Notes: generated by a model not told the origin, from the letters alone. A stretch of 41,782 nucleotides of DNA from Polynucleobacter meluiroseus (GCA_945867755.1 CAMBJN010000001.1:1-41782); one strand, 5' to 3'. Positions 31,465 to 40,736 are shown, numbered from the stretch's first letter. A program made the numbers and translations.

Positions 31465-33617
31465 TATTGAAAATCTTTCTGATATTTTTCAAACTCTTTT
31501 TCAAAATCCAAAGTTTTTCGTGAAGACGACATGGCAAATAGTTGTTTGCCATTAGCCAAACTTCTGACCCAGATTCTTCTCTCTGGCAAATAAAACATTG
31601 CAAAAATACCCAGGGTCAATAGTAAACAACCTAGATAAACCATGTTCTTGCCAGGGGATTTGGTTACTTGAAAGACGCTGGCTTTGACCTCTTCAAATGA
31701 GTCTAACTGGAAAACCAAAGGAGCGGGATAAAAATTAACGTCTGACAACGCAGATGTTGCAGCCTGGATAAAGCGCTGGCTTTCCATGTCGTTTTTAGTG
31801 GGTGGTAATTTGAGTTGGGCTCTGGCTTCTTGCCAAAGCTCCCAAATAACTCCATTCAATACCTTTAACACCACCTCAGCTGCTTTTTGTTGATCTGCTT
31901 CTGGAACGGCCTTGTCTATGAATGAGCCTAAGGCAGCAAAACCACCTGGCTTGATACCAGCTTCTTTTGCCTGATCAATAGCAAAAGTAGTTGATCCAGA
32001 AAACAACTCAATCGATCTGGTAGCGCTTTCTCTTAACTGGGTCAGCATTTGTGGTGCCCCAGCAAAACCTGATTGCTGACCGATGGTCGCAATGAATCGT
32101 TGAACCGCACGTTGACGAGCGCTTGGATCTTGCAAAAGAGTTCTCAAAGTCAACCACTCATTCAAACTCAAATTTGCATCCGCTGGTATGCGCAAATATT
32201 TAAACTCTTCTGCAGAACTTTGTCTCACGCCCAACATAAACATTGGCATTTCATCGATGAATAATGGCTGCATGTAGTTACTGTATTCGCGAGCCTGGCC
32301 TGCTTCATCTCTTAATTTGTATTGAACAGATGGGCCTACATTTTTTAAATCGACTGGCTTACTGGTTTTTGCAGCTGAGCCTAAGCGATCACTGAACAGT
32401 TTTTTAAGGCCCGCATCTGATTCCTGCGTAGCAACTCCTCTGACATCAGTTTGGCCAGATGCATTGGATATGTTTTCCACATTGGTTGGTCGAAAGCCAC
32501 TGAACTCTAGGGTATAACTTGTGCCGTCACTAGACTTTAGTTTGGTACTTTGACCAACGTCCCCGTTAACGATAAAACTTGATCGAACAGAGTTAGCGGC
32601 GCCTTGCATTGGGTAGGCGCGTAACTTTAATTTGGAGCCGCCATCCTCGAAGCTTGATTGATAAATCGCAACACCTTTGTGAATCATCGGCTCATTTACT
32701 TTAATTTTTGCTTCTGTTTCTTTGCCTGTATCTAAATCCTTGATGAGCACTTCACTCATGAATAACTTTGGCATCCCAGTGCTGTAATACTCAACGTGGA
32801 ATTTTTTCAATGAAATTGAAAATGGCAATTCTTGAATGATGCTACCGCTGGTTGAGCTCAGGAGTGCTGTCGCACTCGTGCCACCTTCAGGAACAAAAAT
32901 ATTTGCACGATAACTTGGGTTTGCTTCACTTAGCTTATGTTCACCAGGAATATCTGATATCAACATTCCTTGGGTACTCTCAGGAAGAATACTTTTCCCG
33001 CCAAACCAAATTTGCCCACGCGTGAACAAATCACCGTCAAGCAAGCCACCCAAACAAATTAAAACAATCGCGCTGTGCGCGAAGATATAACCCCATTTAC
33101 TGGCAGCCCCTTTTTTGGCAAGCACTCTAGAGCTGTCGTCAGAGACTAAGGTCTTAACTGAATAACCTTCTTTTGCCAATTGATTGGCAATTTTTGATGC
33201 TGCCGCTTCATGAGAAAGATTGCCGGTCGAAAATTCAAAATGATGATGAAGCGCTCTTAACCCACCCTCTTGAACATGCTCTTTCCAAGCACGAATCTCG
33301 GCCAACATTTTTGGAGCATTGCGAACTACACAAAATGACACTGATACAACTAGAAATGCCAAGATCAGTAAAAACCACCAAGCTGTATAAACCGCAAACA
33401 ATCCCAGACCATTAAAAATTTCTGCCCAAAATGGTCCAAACTGATTCACATAGTTAGCGTAAGGTTCACCTTGCTTGATGACCGTTCCAATGATGCTAGC
33501 AATTGAAATAATGGTCAGTAAAGCAATCGCAAAACGCATCGAAGACAACAGCTCAACGCTTGCTCGATTAAATCTTTTTAAACGACCATCAGATGCCACA
33601 AGAACCGTGTTCGCCAT
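31464..33617 (-). CDS. resB: Cytochrome c biogenesis protein ResB
   Basis: ResB (Ccs1) is the partner of the CcsA-type protein in System II cytochrome c maturation. The 717 residues include three N-terminal membrane spans: one near SSMRFAIALLTIISIASIIGTVIKQ, one near LGLFAVYTAWWFLLILAFLVVSVS and one near WGYIFAHSAIVLICLGGLLDG. A large periplasmic domain follows, and a final span (VYLGCLLLTLGIFAMFYLP) precedes the cytosolic tail RRIWV. His residues in the spans suit haem ligation. Length is normal for betaproteobacteria. It follows the cytochrome c4 terminator by about 12-25 bases, so its promoter must overlap that region. Confidence 0.95.
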   Translation of the reverse strand: MANTVLVASDGRLKRFNRASVELLSSMRFAIALLTIISIASIIGTVIKQGEPYANYVNQFGPFWAEIFNGLGLFAVYTAWWFLLILAFLVVSVSFCVVRNAPKMLAEIRAWKEHVQEGGLRALHHHFEFSTGNLSHEAAASKIANQLAKEGYSVKTLVSDDSSRVLAKKGAASKWGYIFAHSAIVLICLGGLLDGDLFTRGQIWFGGKSILPESTQGMLISDIPGEHKLSEANPSYRANIFVPEGGTSATALLSSTSGSIIQELPFSISLKKFHVEYYSTGMPKLFMSEVLIKDLDTGKETEAKIKVNEPMIHKGVAIYQSSFEDGGSKLKLRAYPMQGAANSVRSSFIVNGDVGQSTKLKSSDGTSYTLEFSGFRPTNVENISNASGQTDVRGVATQESDAGLKKLFSDRLGSAAKTSKPVDLKNVGPSVQYKLRDEAGQAREYSNYMQPLFIDEMPMFMLGVRQSSAEEFKYLRIPADANLSLNEWLTLRTLLQDPSARQRAVQRFIATIGQQSGFAGAPQMLTQLRESATRSIELFSGSTTFAIDQAKEAGIKPGGFAALGSFIDKAVPEADQQKAAEVVLKVLNGVIWELWQEARAQLKLPPTKNDMESQRFIQAATSALSDVNFYPAPLVFQLDSFEEVKASVFQVTKSPGKNMVYLGCLLLTLGIFAMFYLPERRIWVRSLANGKQLFAMSSSRKTLDFEKEFEKYQKDFQ

Positions 33618-33628
33618 AACCTTCTTTT

Positions 33629-33667
33629 AAAAAAATAAAAAAGCCCACAAACCTTGTTCGTGGGCTC
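33629..33667 (-). terminator. Terminator after the cytochrome c4 gene
   Basis: On the leftward strand AGCCCACGAAC and GTTTGTGGGCT form an 11-base stem, with one G-U, around AAG, followed by TTTTTTATTTTTTT. It is a classic intrinsic terminator about 30 bases after the cytochrome c4 stop, so resB probably has its own promoter or relies on read-through. Confidence 0.85.
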
Positions 33668-33696
33668 TTCTTAATGAGAGCTACTTAATCTATGAA

Positions 33697-34377
33697 TTAA
33701 CGCAAGCCAGCGATGTAATCTGACACAGCTTTAATTTCCGCATCAGACATTCTAGAGGCAATTCCAGTCATCTGCTGACTGTTCTTGCGCTCACCCTGTC
33801 GGTACGCAACCAGCTGAGCTTCGGTATATTCAGCCCACTGACCTGATAGACGTGGATACTGTGATGGAATTCCTGCGCCATTAGGCGTATGACAGGCCGC
33901 GCATGCAGCGACTTGCTTAGAAGCAATGCCACCGCGGTATATCTTTTGACCTAATTCAATGCTGGCCTTATTTTTGGCCGTGCCCAAACCAGGTGTTTGT
34001 TTTTCCAAATACGCAGCGACGTTGATCATGTCCTGCTCTGTCATCATTCCTGCGAAAGCGGCCATGATCGCATTAGGGCGATCTTTTCCAGCCTTGTAAT
34101 CTTTTAATTGCTTCACTGTATAAGCAGCATGCTGACCAGCTAACTTAGGGTAGGTACCGCCGCCACTAACGCCATTAGGACCATGACAACCCATGCATGC
34201 AGCAAGGCCACGTTTAGCATCACCTGCATTGTATAAAGCTTCTCCCTTGGCAACATCTACCTTTTCAGGGCCAGCAGGGCCTGCTTTTGCGGGTTCAGCT
34301 GCAAAAGCAGGGTTCACCAAAGATAAGCCTAAGGCAATGACTAAAGTTTTAAATGTGACGGAAAATATTTGACGCAT
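33697..34377 (-). CDS. Dihaem cytochrome c4
   Basis: A periplasmic electron carrier that donates to terminal oxidases. After a signal peptide (MRQIFSVTFKTLVIALGLSL, cleavage near AFA) there are two cytochrome c domains with haem motifs CMGCH and CAACH. Each is followed by a Met-ligand region (AAFAGMMTEQD and QMTGIASRMSD), the duplicated c4 layout. I chose the ATG with AGGTGAGAG upstream (226 residues); an earlier ATG at 34407 adds ten residues with no signal logic. Its terminator separates it from resB-ccsB, which probably mature it. It diverges from engB. Confidence 0.94.
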   Translation of the reverse strand: MRQIFSVTFKTLVIALGLSLVNPAFAAEPAKAGPAGPEKVDVAKGEALYNAGDAKRGLAACMGCHGPNGVSGGGTYPKLAGQHAAYTVKQLKDYKAGKDRPNAIMAAFAGMMTEQDMINVAAYLEKQTPGLGTAKNKASIELGQKIYRGGIASKQVAACAACHTPNGAGIPSQYPRLSGQWAEYTEAQLVAYRQGERKNSQQMTGIASRMSDAEIKAVSDYIAGLR

Positions 34378-34487
34378 TGTGCTCTCACCTGTATGTATAT
34401 GATGCAAAGATTCTTCAATCTTTATTTTTAACTAAACAACTAATTAACAGCGTTAGATTTTACAATAGGTCTAACCCATAAACATCT

Positions 34488-35171
34488 ATGTCGACATTAC
34501 ATCAAGCACAATTTCTAGTAACCATTAACCACTTGGTTGATTTGCCCACTTGGGAGATCCCAGAGGTGGCTTTTGCTGGGCGTTCAAATGCCGGTAAGTC
34601 GACTGCAATTAACGTACTTTGCCAACAAAATCGCCTTGCATTTGCCAGTAAAACGCCGGGAAGAACGCAACATATCAACTTTTTCGGTATTTTAACGAAA
34701 GATAAGACCAATTTAGCGAATTTAGTCGATTTACCAGGCTATGGCTACGCCCAAGTAGACCTGAAAACAAAAAGCCATTGGAACAACCTACTTTCTAGCT
34801 ATTTACAAACCAGGTCCACTTTAAAAGGCATGGTTTTGATCATGGATTCTCGCCGGGGCATGACTGATTTGGACCAACAAATGATCGAATGGTTCAGCCC
34901 AACGGGTCGCCCAATTCACGTTTTATTAACAAAATGCGATAAATTGAATCAATCAGAGAGTCGTTTAGCCCTCAAAAAACTACAAGAAAACCTCAAGGAA
35001 CTTAACCCGCATGGGCCCTACACAGTTCAATTATTCTCAAGTACCAAAAGAATTGGTTTGGTTGAGGCTGATGCGATGGTTTCAAATTGGTTGGGCATTG
35101 AGGCCTCTGTAGCACATACCAGTAATGAAAATCGGATTTCTAAAAATCTAAAACCCCAACTTTCTTCATAA
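34488..35171 (+). CDS. engB: Ribosome biogenesis GTPase EngB/YihA
   Basis: EngB is an essential GTPase that helps late assembly of the large ribosomal subunit. The 227 residues carry G1 GRSNAGKST, G3 DLPGYGYAQ, G4 TKCDK, and the SRRGMTDLD switch neighbour typical of the TrmE-Era-EngA-EngB group. No ribosome site is visible before the ATG. A TACAAT about 22 bases upstream (34461-34466) may be its -10 box. It is followed 8 bases later by hemB. Confidence 0.96.
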   Translation: MSTLHQAQFLVTINHLVDLPTWEIPEVAFAGRSNAGKSTAINVLCQQNRLAFASKTPGRTQHINFFGILTKDKTNLANLVDLPGYGYAQVDLKTKSHWNNLLSSYLQTRSTLKGMVLIMDSRRGMTDLDQQMIEWFSPTGRPIHVLLTKCDKLNQSESRLALKKLQENLKELNPHGPYTVQLFSSTKRIGLVEADAMVSNWLGIEASVAHTSNENRISKNLKPQLSS

Positions 35172-35179
35172 GGTTTTAT

Positions 35180-36172
35180 ATGCAACTATTTCATCGTCCA
35201 CGTCGATTACGCAAAACAGATTGGTCACGTCGTTTGATTCAAGAAAATCAACTTTCAGCCAATGATTTTATTTATCCAGTTTTTTTATTGGAGGCTAGCG
35301 GTCGAGAGGAAGCAGTTTCGTCAATGCCAGGAGTCAGTCGTTTATCTCTTGATAAGCTCATGCCGGTTGCTGAAGAGTGTGTCAAGCTTGGTATTCCAGC
35401 GATGGCTTTGTTCCCAGTGATACGAGCTGAACTTAAAACACTGGATGGTAAAGAAGCGTTCAATCCCAATGGATTGATTCCCCAGGCAATCAAAGAGCTC
35501 AAGAAACAGTTTCCAAATCTTGGCATCATGACTGATATTGCTCTAGATCCATATACAAGCCATGGCCAGGACGGCATCATCGATGCTGATGGTTACGTTC
35601 TAAATGATCCAACCGTTGATGCGCTGATCAAACAAGCATTGACTCATGCGCAAGCTGGTGTAGACATCGTTGCGCCATCTGACATGATGGATGGTCGCAT
35701 TGGTGCGATCAGAGATTCGCTTGAGGCTCACGGATTTATTCATACCCAAATCATGGCGTACTCTGCTAAATACGCTTCAGCCTTTTACGGTCCATTTAGG
35801 GATGCGATAGGCTCTGCTGGTAATTTAGGTAAGAGCGATAAGAAAAATTACCAAATGGATCCAGCTAATTCTGATGAAGCCATCAGAGAGGTGTCTCTTG
35901 ATATTGAAGAAGGTGCTGACATGGTGATGGTCAAGCCTGGTATGCCTTATTTAGACATTGTTAGAAGAGTCAAGGAAGAGCTTGGTTATCCAACTTTTGC
36001 TTATCAGGTGAGTGGCGAATACGCGATGATCAAGGCTGCTGCGCAAAATGGCTGGATCAATGAAGAAGCAATCATGATGGAATCTTTATTAGCATTCAAG
36101 CGCGCTGGAGCGGATGGCATTTTGACCTACTTTGCCAGAGATGCTGCAAGACTTTTAAACGCTAAGAAATAA
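35180..36172 (+). CDS. hemB: Delta-aminolevulinic acid dehydratase (porphobilinogen synthase)
   Basis: HemB condenses two aminolevulinate molecules to porphobilinogen in haem synthesis. The 330 residues have the two Schiff-base lysines K197 (YSAKYASAFYGPFRD) and K252 (MVMVKPGMPY). The metal site reads DIALDPYTSHGQDG, with Asp in place of the Cys triad of zinc-type enzymes, so it belongs to the non-zinc, magnesium-type class. It is probably cotranscribed with engB, with AAGG before the ATG. Haem supply fits the cytochrome c genes close by. Confidence 0.97.
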   Translation: MQLFHRPRRLRKTDWSRRLIQENQLSANDFIYPVFLLEASGREEAVSSMPGVSRLSLDKLMPVAEECVKLGIPAMALFPVIRAELKTLDGKEAFNPNGLIPQAIKELKKQFPNLGIMTDIALDPYTSHGQDGIIDADGYVLNDPTVDALIKQALTHAQAGVDIVAPSDMMDGRIGAIRDSLEAHGFIHTQIMAYSAKYASAFYGPFRDAIGSAGNLGKSDKKNYQMDPANSDEAIREVSLDIEEGADMVMVKPGMPYLDIVRRVKEELGYPTFAYQVSGEYAMIKAAAQNGWINEEAIMMESLLAFKRAGADGILTYFARDAARLLNAKK

Positions 36173-36191
36173 TTTAAATCAGCAGCAGGGC

Positions 36192-37826
36192 CTATTGCAA
36201 GCGCTCTAAAAAGCGCTCTGCTTTCATAAATCCAATCACTCGTTTGGAAAACTTTTCTTCGCCGTTTACATCAAAAAATAAAATCGCGGGCGGCCCAAAC
36301 AACGCATATTGTTTCAATATGCGTTGATGCTCCACAGTATTTTTTGTGACGTCCACTTGAATCAACTGATATGTGCTCAGCGCTGCTTTAACTTTCTCAT
36401 CACTGAAAGTCAACAACTCCATTTCTTTACAAGTCACGCACCAATCTGCATAAAAATCTAATAAGACAGGCTGTCCTTTTTGCTTTGCCTGCAACAGTGC
36501 TGCATCTAACTGAGCTGAAGTAGCAACTCGCTGAAACATCAATCCTGATTCAAGTTGATGCATGGTTTCGTTGCTTGATGTTTTAGAGCTTGTGAAAATT
36601 GGGGATGCCACCCAAACTGCTAATCCAATCAGGAGAACGCCGAAAATTCTTTGAACGATCGTCATCCAGGCACCCGCCTTAGGCAACAAACCTCTTGCTC
36701 CAATTGCAAACAACATCAATGGCAAACCCATTCCCAGGGCCATGACAAACAATAAAACCCCACCCATTGGAATTGATCCTGTTTGTGCAATGAAAGCTAA
36801 AACGCCCGCTAGCGGCGCTGTCACACAAGGGCTGGCAATCAAGGTTGAAATCCCTCCCAACATGAATGCGCCGATGACACTGCCACCTTCTTGTTTACCA
36901 GCAATGCGATCAATTTTGTTATGCAGCGCTTGCGGTAAACGTAATTCATAAAAACCAAACAAGCTCGCCGCTAATGCCAATAACATCAATGCAAACGCAC
37001 TCAACACCCATGGATTTTGTAGCCAAGACTGAATACTCGCACCAAGGGCAGCCGTGATCATTCCGGCAACGCTGTACATAATCGCCATCCCTAATACATA
37101 AGACAAGGCCAGCACTGATGATCTTAATTTAGATATATTGCGATGACTCTCATTTTTTGAGCCAAATATCACACTCGACATGATTGGCAACATTGGTAGC
37201 ACGCAGGGCGTTAATGCCATTGCAAGACCCAAGATGAAAAATGAAACCAGCAAAACAACGGGGGAAATATTTTGCAACATACTGGTCAATAATCCAGCGT
37301 CATCTCTGGCAGACCACAGTTCAGATAAGCCTAATTTTTTTGGGGCAATTGACTCTGTAGCTGCACCCTCTTCATATAAAACACCATTAACAGTTGACTG
37401 CAGGCCAGACAGGGTGAACCTCAACTCCATGGGAGGGTAACAAATTCCTTTATCAGCACAACCCTGCAACTCCATGCTCAAGATTATTCCAGAGGCATTT
37501 TTGTTATTAATTAAGGGTAGCAATATGCTGAAATCTTTTGGATAGGTTTCTAATTCTTTTCCAAAGTTTTCGTCGAACTTAATCTTGCCCTGAGGTAATT
37601 GTGGCAAACCCAACTGTACTGCGTCAGTATTTTTTACCAGCTTAAACTTGATTGATTCGCGATAGATGTAATAACCCTTCGCAGGTTTTGCATGCAACAC
37701 AATTTCTTGATTGGACTGGTACTTAGCACTTACCTGAAATGCTTGTTCAGGTGCAAGGAAGTTTTGTGCATGTGCTGATATTGCACCAAAGATCAACGCA
37801 ATAGTAATCAGTAATTTTTTAATCAT
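36192..37826 (-). CDS. dsbD: Thiol:disulfide interchange protein DsbD
   Basis: DsbD moves electrons from cytosolic thioredoxin to periplasmic DsbC and to cytochrome c thiol reduction. The 544 residues comprise a signal peptide (MIKKLLITIALIFGAISAHA) and an N-terminal immunoglobulin-like domain with the cysteines of CADKGIC. About eight membrane spans follow, with C in ALTPCVLPMLP and ASPCVTAPLAG, and a C-terminal thioredoxin-like domain has DWCVTCKEME. All three Cys pairs are present. Its start overlaps the cutA stop (ATGA), matching the usual cutA-dsbD pair. It is convergent with hemB, 19 bases apart. Confidence 0.96.
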   Translation of the reverse strand: MIKKLLITIALIFGAISAHAQNFLAPEQAFQVSAKYQSNQEIVLHAKPAKGYYIYRESIKFKLVKNTDAVQLGLPQLPQGKIKFDENFGKELETYPKDFSILLPLINNKNASGIILSMELQGCADKGICYPPMELRFTLSGLQSTVNGVLYEEGAATESIAPKKLGLSELWSARDDAGLLTSMLQNISPVVLLVSFFILGLAMALTPCVLPMLPIMSSVIFGSKNESHRNISKLRSSVLALSYVLGMAIMYSVAGMITAALGASIQSWLQNPWVLSAFALMLLALAASLFGFYELRLPQALHNKIDRIAGKQEGGSVIGAFMLGGISTLIASPCVTAPLAGVLAFIAQTGSIPMGGVLLFVMALGMGLPLMLFAIGARGLLPKAGAWMTIVQRIFGVLLIGLAVWVASPIFTSSKTSSNETMHQLESGLMFQRVATSAQLDAALLQAKQKGQPVLLDFYADWCVTCKEMELLTFSDEKVKAALSTYQLIQVDVTKNTVEHQRILKQYALFGPPAILFFDVNGEEKFSKRVIGFMKAERFLERLQ

Positions 37827-38149
37827 TTATTGCCCCTTAACTGCTTATTTAACCAAACAGCATAATCTGACTCGACATCATCTAGTTTGATACAAATAAT
37901 TTCAGGGACATCATAAGGGTGGTTTTGCTTCAACAAACTGATTAACGCGTTTTTATTTGATTCATTTGTTTTGAAATGAACTGGGTATTCTGTTGCTGTT
38001 TCAACTTGACCTTGCCAGCGGTATGTAGATATGCACTCGGCTTGTATTTGAACACAAGCAGCGATATTTTTTTCTATAGCCATTCCCGCCAATTTCTTAG
38101 CATCATCATGCTTAGGCGTTGTTGTGATGATCAGGTACATTGATTCCAT
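37823..38149 (-). CDS. cutA: Divalent-cation tolerance protein CutA
   Basis: CutA is a small trimeric ferredoxin-like protein linked to copper tolerance and, indirectly, to DsbD. The 108-residue product has YLIITTTPKHDDAKKLAGMAIEK, AACVQIQ, STYRWQGQVE and HPYDVPEIICI, the conserved core. I chose the ATG at 38149 (MESMYLI); the ATG at 38140 is possible and has GGAA upstream. A longer open frame to 38302 crosses the rplQ terminator and cannot be real. It is followed by dsbD with ATGA overlap. Confidence 0.93.
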   Translation of the reverse strand: MESMYLIITTTPKHDDAKKLAGMAIEKNIAACVQIQAECISTYRWQGQVETATEYPVHFKTNESNKNALISLLKQNHPYDVPEIICIKLDDVESDYAVWLNKQLRGNK

Positions 38150-38169
38150 CAGACTATTATCTTCTAAAC

Positions 38170-38198
38170 AAAAAAGCCTGGCAAAACCAGGCTTTTTT
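38170..38198 (-). terminator. Terminator of the ribosomal alpha operon
   Basis: AAAAAGCCTGG and CCAGGCTTTTT form an 11-base-pair stem around a 5-base A-rich loop, with T-runs in both directions. It lies 16 bases after the rplQ stop and before cutA, so it ends the long ribosomal-protein/rpoA transcript. Confidence 0.9.
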
Positions 38199-38213
38199 GA
38201 CGAATAGCAGGCT

Positions 38214-38600
38214 TTATTCTGCTGCTGGTGCTTCTGTGACTTCTGGTCGATCCAAAAGCTCAACCAAAGCCATAGGTGCATTGTCACCCACGCGAAAGCC
38301 AAACTTCAAAATGCGCAAATAACCACCTGGACGTGCAGCAAAGCGTGGGCCTAGCTCTGTGAAGAGCTTGGTGACCATTTCACGATCGCGCAAACGATCA
38401 AATGCTAAACGGCGGTTAGCCAAGTTGTCTTTTTTGCCTAAAGTAATGAGCGGCTCAACTACACGACGCAATTCTTTAGCTTTTGGCAAAGTTGTTTTAA
38501 TGACCTCGTGCTGTAACAATGAATTAGACATGTTACGCAACATCGCTAAACGATGTGAGGATGTACGATTTAATTTACGAAGTCCGTTTCCGTGACGCAT
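38214..38600 (-). CDS. rplQ: 50S ribosomal protein L17
   Basis: L17 is a large-subunit protein near the peptide exit tunnel. The 128-residue product begins MRHGNGLRKLNRTSSHRLAM, with the conserved MLRNM, LLQHEVIKTTLPKAKELRRV and RPGGYLRILK segments. It is the last gene of the alpha operon, 18 bases after rpoA, and is followed by a strong terminator. Confidence 0.98.
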   Translation of the reverse strand: MRHGNGLRKLNRTSSHRLAMLRNMSNSLLQHEVIKTTLPKAKELRRVVEPLITLGKKDNLANRRLAFDRLRDREMVTKLFTELGPRFAARPGGYLRILKFGFRVGDNAPMALVELLDRPEVTEAPAAE

Positions 38601-38618
38601 GGTGGCTCTTCCTTTCTA

Positions 38619-39599
38619 TTATTTCTCAAGACCTGCAGGAGGCCAGTTGTCTAGCTTCATGCCCAAGGTCAGACCGCGAGCGGCCAAGACATCTTTAATT
38701 TCATTCAATGATTTACGACCAAGATTTGGAGTCTTTAACAACTCGTTCTCAGTCCGTTGAATGAGGTCACCGATGTAGTAAATGTTTTCAGCTTTTAAGC
38801 AATTTGCGGAGCGTACTGTTAACTCAAGATCATCAACAGGTCTCATCAACATTGGATCAACAGCAGGTGAACGACTTGGAGCCAAGTCGCCAGCAGCTTG
38901 TGTACCCTCTAGCTGTGCAAATACCACTAACTGATCAACCAAGATACTTGCTGATTGACGAATTGCTTCTTCTGGCGTTAACACACCATTCGTTTCAATT
39001 GTCATCACCAAGCGGTCTAAGTCTGTACGTTGCTCAACACGAGCTGATTCAACGGCATAGCTAACCCGACGAACCGGACTGAATGAAGCATCTAAAACAA
39101 TGCTACCAATAGTCTTTGAAGATTCATCTTGGTATTTACGAACGTTGCCTGGTACATAGCCGCGTCCTTTTTCAATCTTGATCTGCATATCTAACTTACC
39201 GTTTGCGGATAAGTGAGCAATCACGTGATCAGGGTTGACGATTTCAACATCGTGAGGCAATTCAATGTCTTTTGCTAAAACAACGCCTGCGCCTTCTTTG
39301 CGCAAATTGATTGTTACTTCATCACGTTGTTCTAATTTAAAAACAATGCCTTTGAGGTTCAATAATAGGTTAACAACGTCTTCTTGCACGCCATCAATTG
39401 TTGAGTACTCATGAACAACGCCAGCAATGCTGACTTCTGTTGGAGCACAACCTACCATAGACGACAAAAGCACGCGACGCAAGGCATTACCCAAGGTATG
39501 GCCATAACCGCGTTCAAACGGCTCCATAACTACTTTCGCTTGGTTTTCTGCAAGCGCTTCTACGGAAATAATTTTCGGCTTCAGCAGTGTGTTTTGCAT
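38619..39599 (-). CDS. rpoA: RNA polymerase alpha subunit
   Basis: The alpha subunit nucleates RNA polymerase assembly and contacts activators and UP elements. In the 326 residues the N-terminal dimerisation domain shows KVVMEPFERGYGHTLGNALRRVLLSS. After a flexible linker (about 235-250), the C-terminal domain has VRSANCLKAENIYYIGDLIQRTE and LGRKSLNEIKDVL. The start has AAGGAA upstream. The order rpsD, rpoA, rplQ is the bacterial alpha operon. Confidence 0.99.
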   Translation of the reverse strand: MQNTLLKPKIISVEALAENQAKVVMEPFERGYGHTLGNALRRVLLSSMVGCAPTEVSIAGVVHEYSTIDGVQEDVVNLLLNLKGIVFKLEQRDEVTINLRKEGAGVVLAKDIELPHDVEIVNPDHVIAHLSANGKLDMQIKIEKGRGYVPGNVRKYQDESSKTIGSIVLDASFSPVRRVSYAVESARVEQRTDLDRLVMTIETNGVLTPEEAIRQSASILVDQLVVFAQLEGTQAAGDLAPSRSPAVDPMLMRPVDDLELTVRSANCLKAENIYYIGDLIQRTENELLKTPNLGRKSLNEIKDVLAARGLTLGMKLDNWPPAGLEK

Positions 39600-39626
39600 A
39601 TATTTATTCCTTAAGAGGGCGACACA

Positions 39627-40250
39627 TTAACGTGAGTAAAGTTCGACGATCAAGCTTTCATTTATATCGCCACCGATGTCTTCACGATCAGGAGCTTGCT
39701 TGAATGTGCCTTCTAATTTAGTAGCGTCTACATTGACCCAGCTAACATCAGCTGTCTGAGCAACAAGACCTAAAGACTCTTGAATACGAGTTTGTTTTTT
39801 TGCTTTTTCACGAATTGCAATTACGTCACCTGGACGAACTTGCATTGAAGGAATGTTTGCAACATTACCATTCAACAAAATAGCTTTGTGAGAAACCAAT
39901 TGACGTGCTTCGGCGCGTGTTGAGCCAAAACCCATACGGTATACAACGTTGTCTAAACGTGACTCCAACAACATCAACAGGTTTTCACCTGTGTTGCCTT
40001 TGCGACGCTCAGCTTCAGCAAAATAACGGCGGAACTGACGCTCCAATACACCGTAAATACGCTTTACTTTTTGCTTTTCACGTAATTGATTGCCGTAGTC
40101 AGATGTGCGTGCACCAGAAGTGCGGCCATGTTGACCAGGCTTAGTGTCAAGCTTACATTTATCGGCTAAAGAGCGACGTGTGCTCTTTAAGAATAAGTCG
40201 GTACCTTCCCGACGAGATAGTTTGGCTTTAGGGCCTATATAACGTGCCAC
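39627..40250 (-). CDS. rpsD: 30S ribosomal protein S4
   Basis: S4 starts small-subunit assembly by binding 16S rRNA. The 207 residues open with MARYIGPKAKLSRREG and contain the S4 RNA-binding domain (ESRLDNVVYRMGFGSTRAEARQLVSHKAILLNG). It lacks the paired-Cys zinc motif of the zinc form. The start codon is GTG with AAAGGAT upstream. Two hairpins lie in the 84-base gap before it. In E. coli, S4 represses its own operon, but the site there is upstream of rpsM. Confidence 0.98.
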   Translation of the reverse strand: MARYIGPKAKLSRREGTDLFLKSTRRSLADKCKLDTKPGQHGRTSGARTSDYGNQLREKQKVKRIYGVLERQFRRYFAEAERRKGNTGENLLMLLESRLDNVVYRMGFGSTRAEARQLVSHKAILLNGNVANIPSMQVRPGDVIAIREKAKKQTRIQESLGLVAQTADVSWVNVDATKLEGTFKQAPDREDIGGDINESLIVELYSR

Positions 40251-40270
40251 GATTCATCCTTTCTTTGCCT

Positions 40271-40315
40271 TCAGTTAAAAACTGAGGGTGAGTCCATTCT
40301 TTAAAAGCAATGGAC
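40271..40315 (-). promoter_or_regulatory. Two hairpins in the rpsK-rpsD gap
   Basis: The rpsK-rpsD spacer contains TCAGTT/AACTGA with an AAA loop (40271-40285) and GTCCATT/AATGGAC with a 10-base loop (40292-40315). They lie about 20-65 bases upstream of the rpsD GTG. Neither is followed by a T-run on the leftward strand. They might be an S4 feedback site or a processing element; this is inference from position only. Confidence 0.4.
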
Positions 40316-40334
40316 GGTGGGCTTGATTAAAAAA

Positions 40335-40736
40335 TTAGATACGACGACGCTTTGGTGGACGGCAGCCATTGTGTGGAACTGGCGTAACGTCCTGGATTTC
40401 CGTGATTTTGATGCCTAGGGCATTCAAAGCACGAACAGCAGATTCGCGACCTGGGCCTGGGCCTTTGATCTCAACTGCCAAATTCTTGATACCACACTCA
40501 ATCGCTGCGCGGCCAGCAACTTCAGCTGCTACCTGTGCGGCAAATGGTGTAGATTTACGAGAACCTTTAAAACCTTGACCGCCTGATGTTGCCCATGACA
40601 AAGCATTGCCCTGGCGATCAGTGATAGTCACGATAGTGTTATTGAATGATGCGTGAACGTGTGCAATACCGTCAGCAATATTCTTTTTAACCTTTTTACG
40701 GGCGCGAGCCGCGTTATTTTGTTGTGGTTTTGCCAT
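40335..40736 (-). CDS. rpsK: 30S ribosomal protein S11
   Basis: S11 lies on the small-subunit platform and contacts mRNA near the E site. The 133-residue protein has a Lys/Ala-rich N terminus, IAHVHASFNNTIVTITDRQGN, GGQGFKGSRKSTPFAAQ and the C-terminal DVTPVPHNGCRPPKRRR. The start has GGAAGAG upstream. It lies 16 bases after rpsM. Confidence 0.99.
   Translation of the reverse strand: MAKPQQNNAARARKKVKKNIADGIAHVHASFNNTIVTITDRQGNALSWATSGGQGFKGSRKSTPFAAQVAAEVAGRAAIECGIKNLAVEIKGPGPGRESAVRALNALGIKITEIQDVTPVPHNGCRPPKRRRI

Noticed and set aside
38150..38302. N-terminal extension of cutA
   Set aside because: It would run backwards through the rplQ stop and the strong alpha-operon terminator; CutA homology starts at MYLIITTTP.
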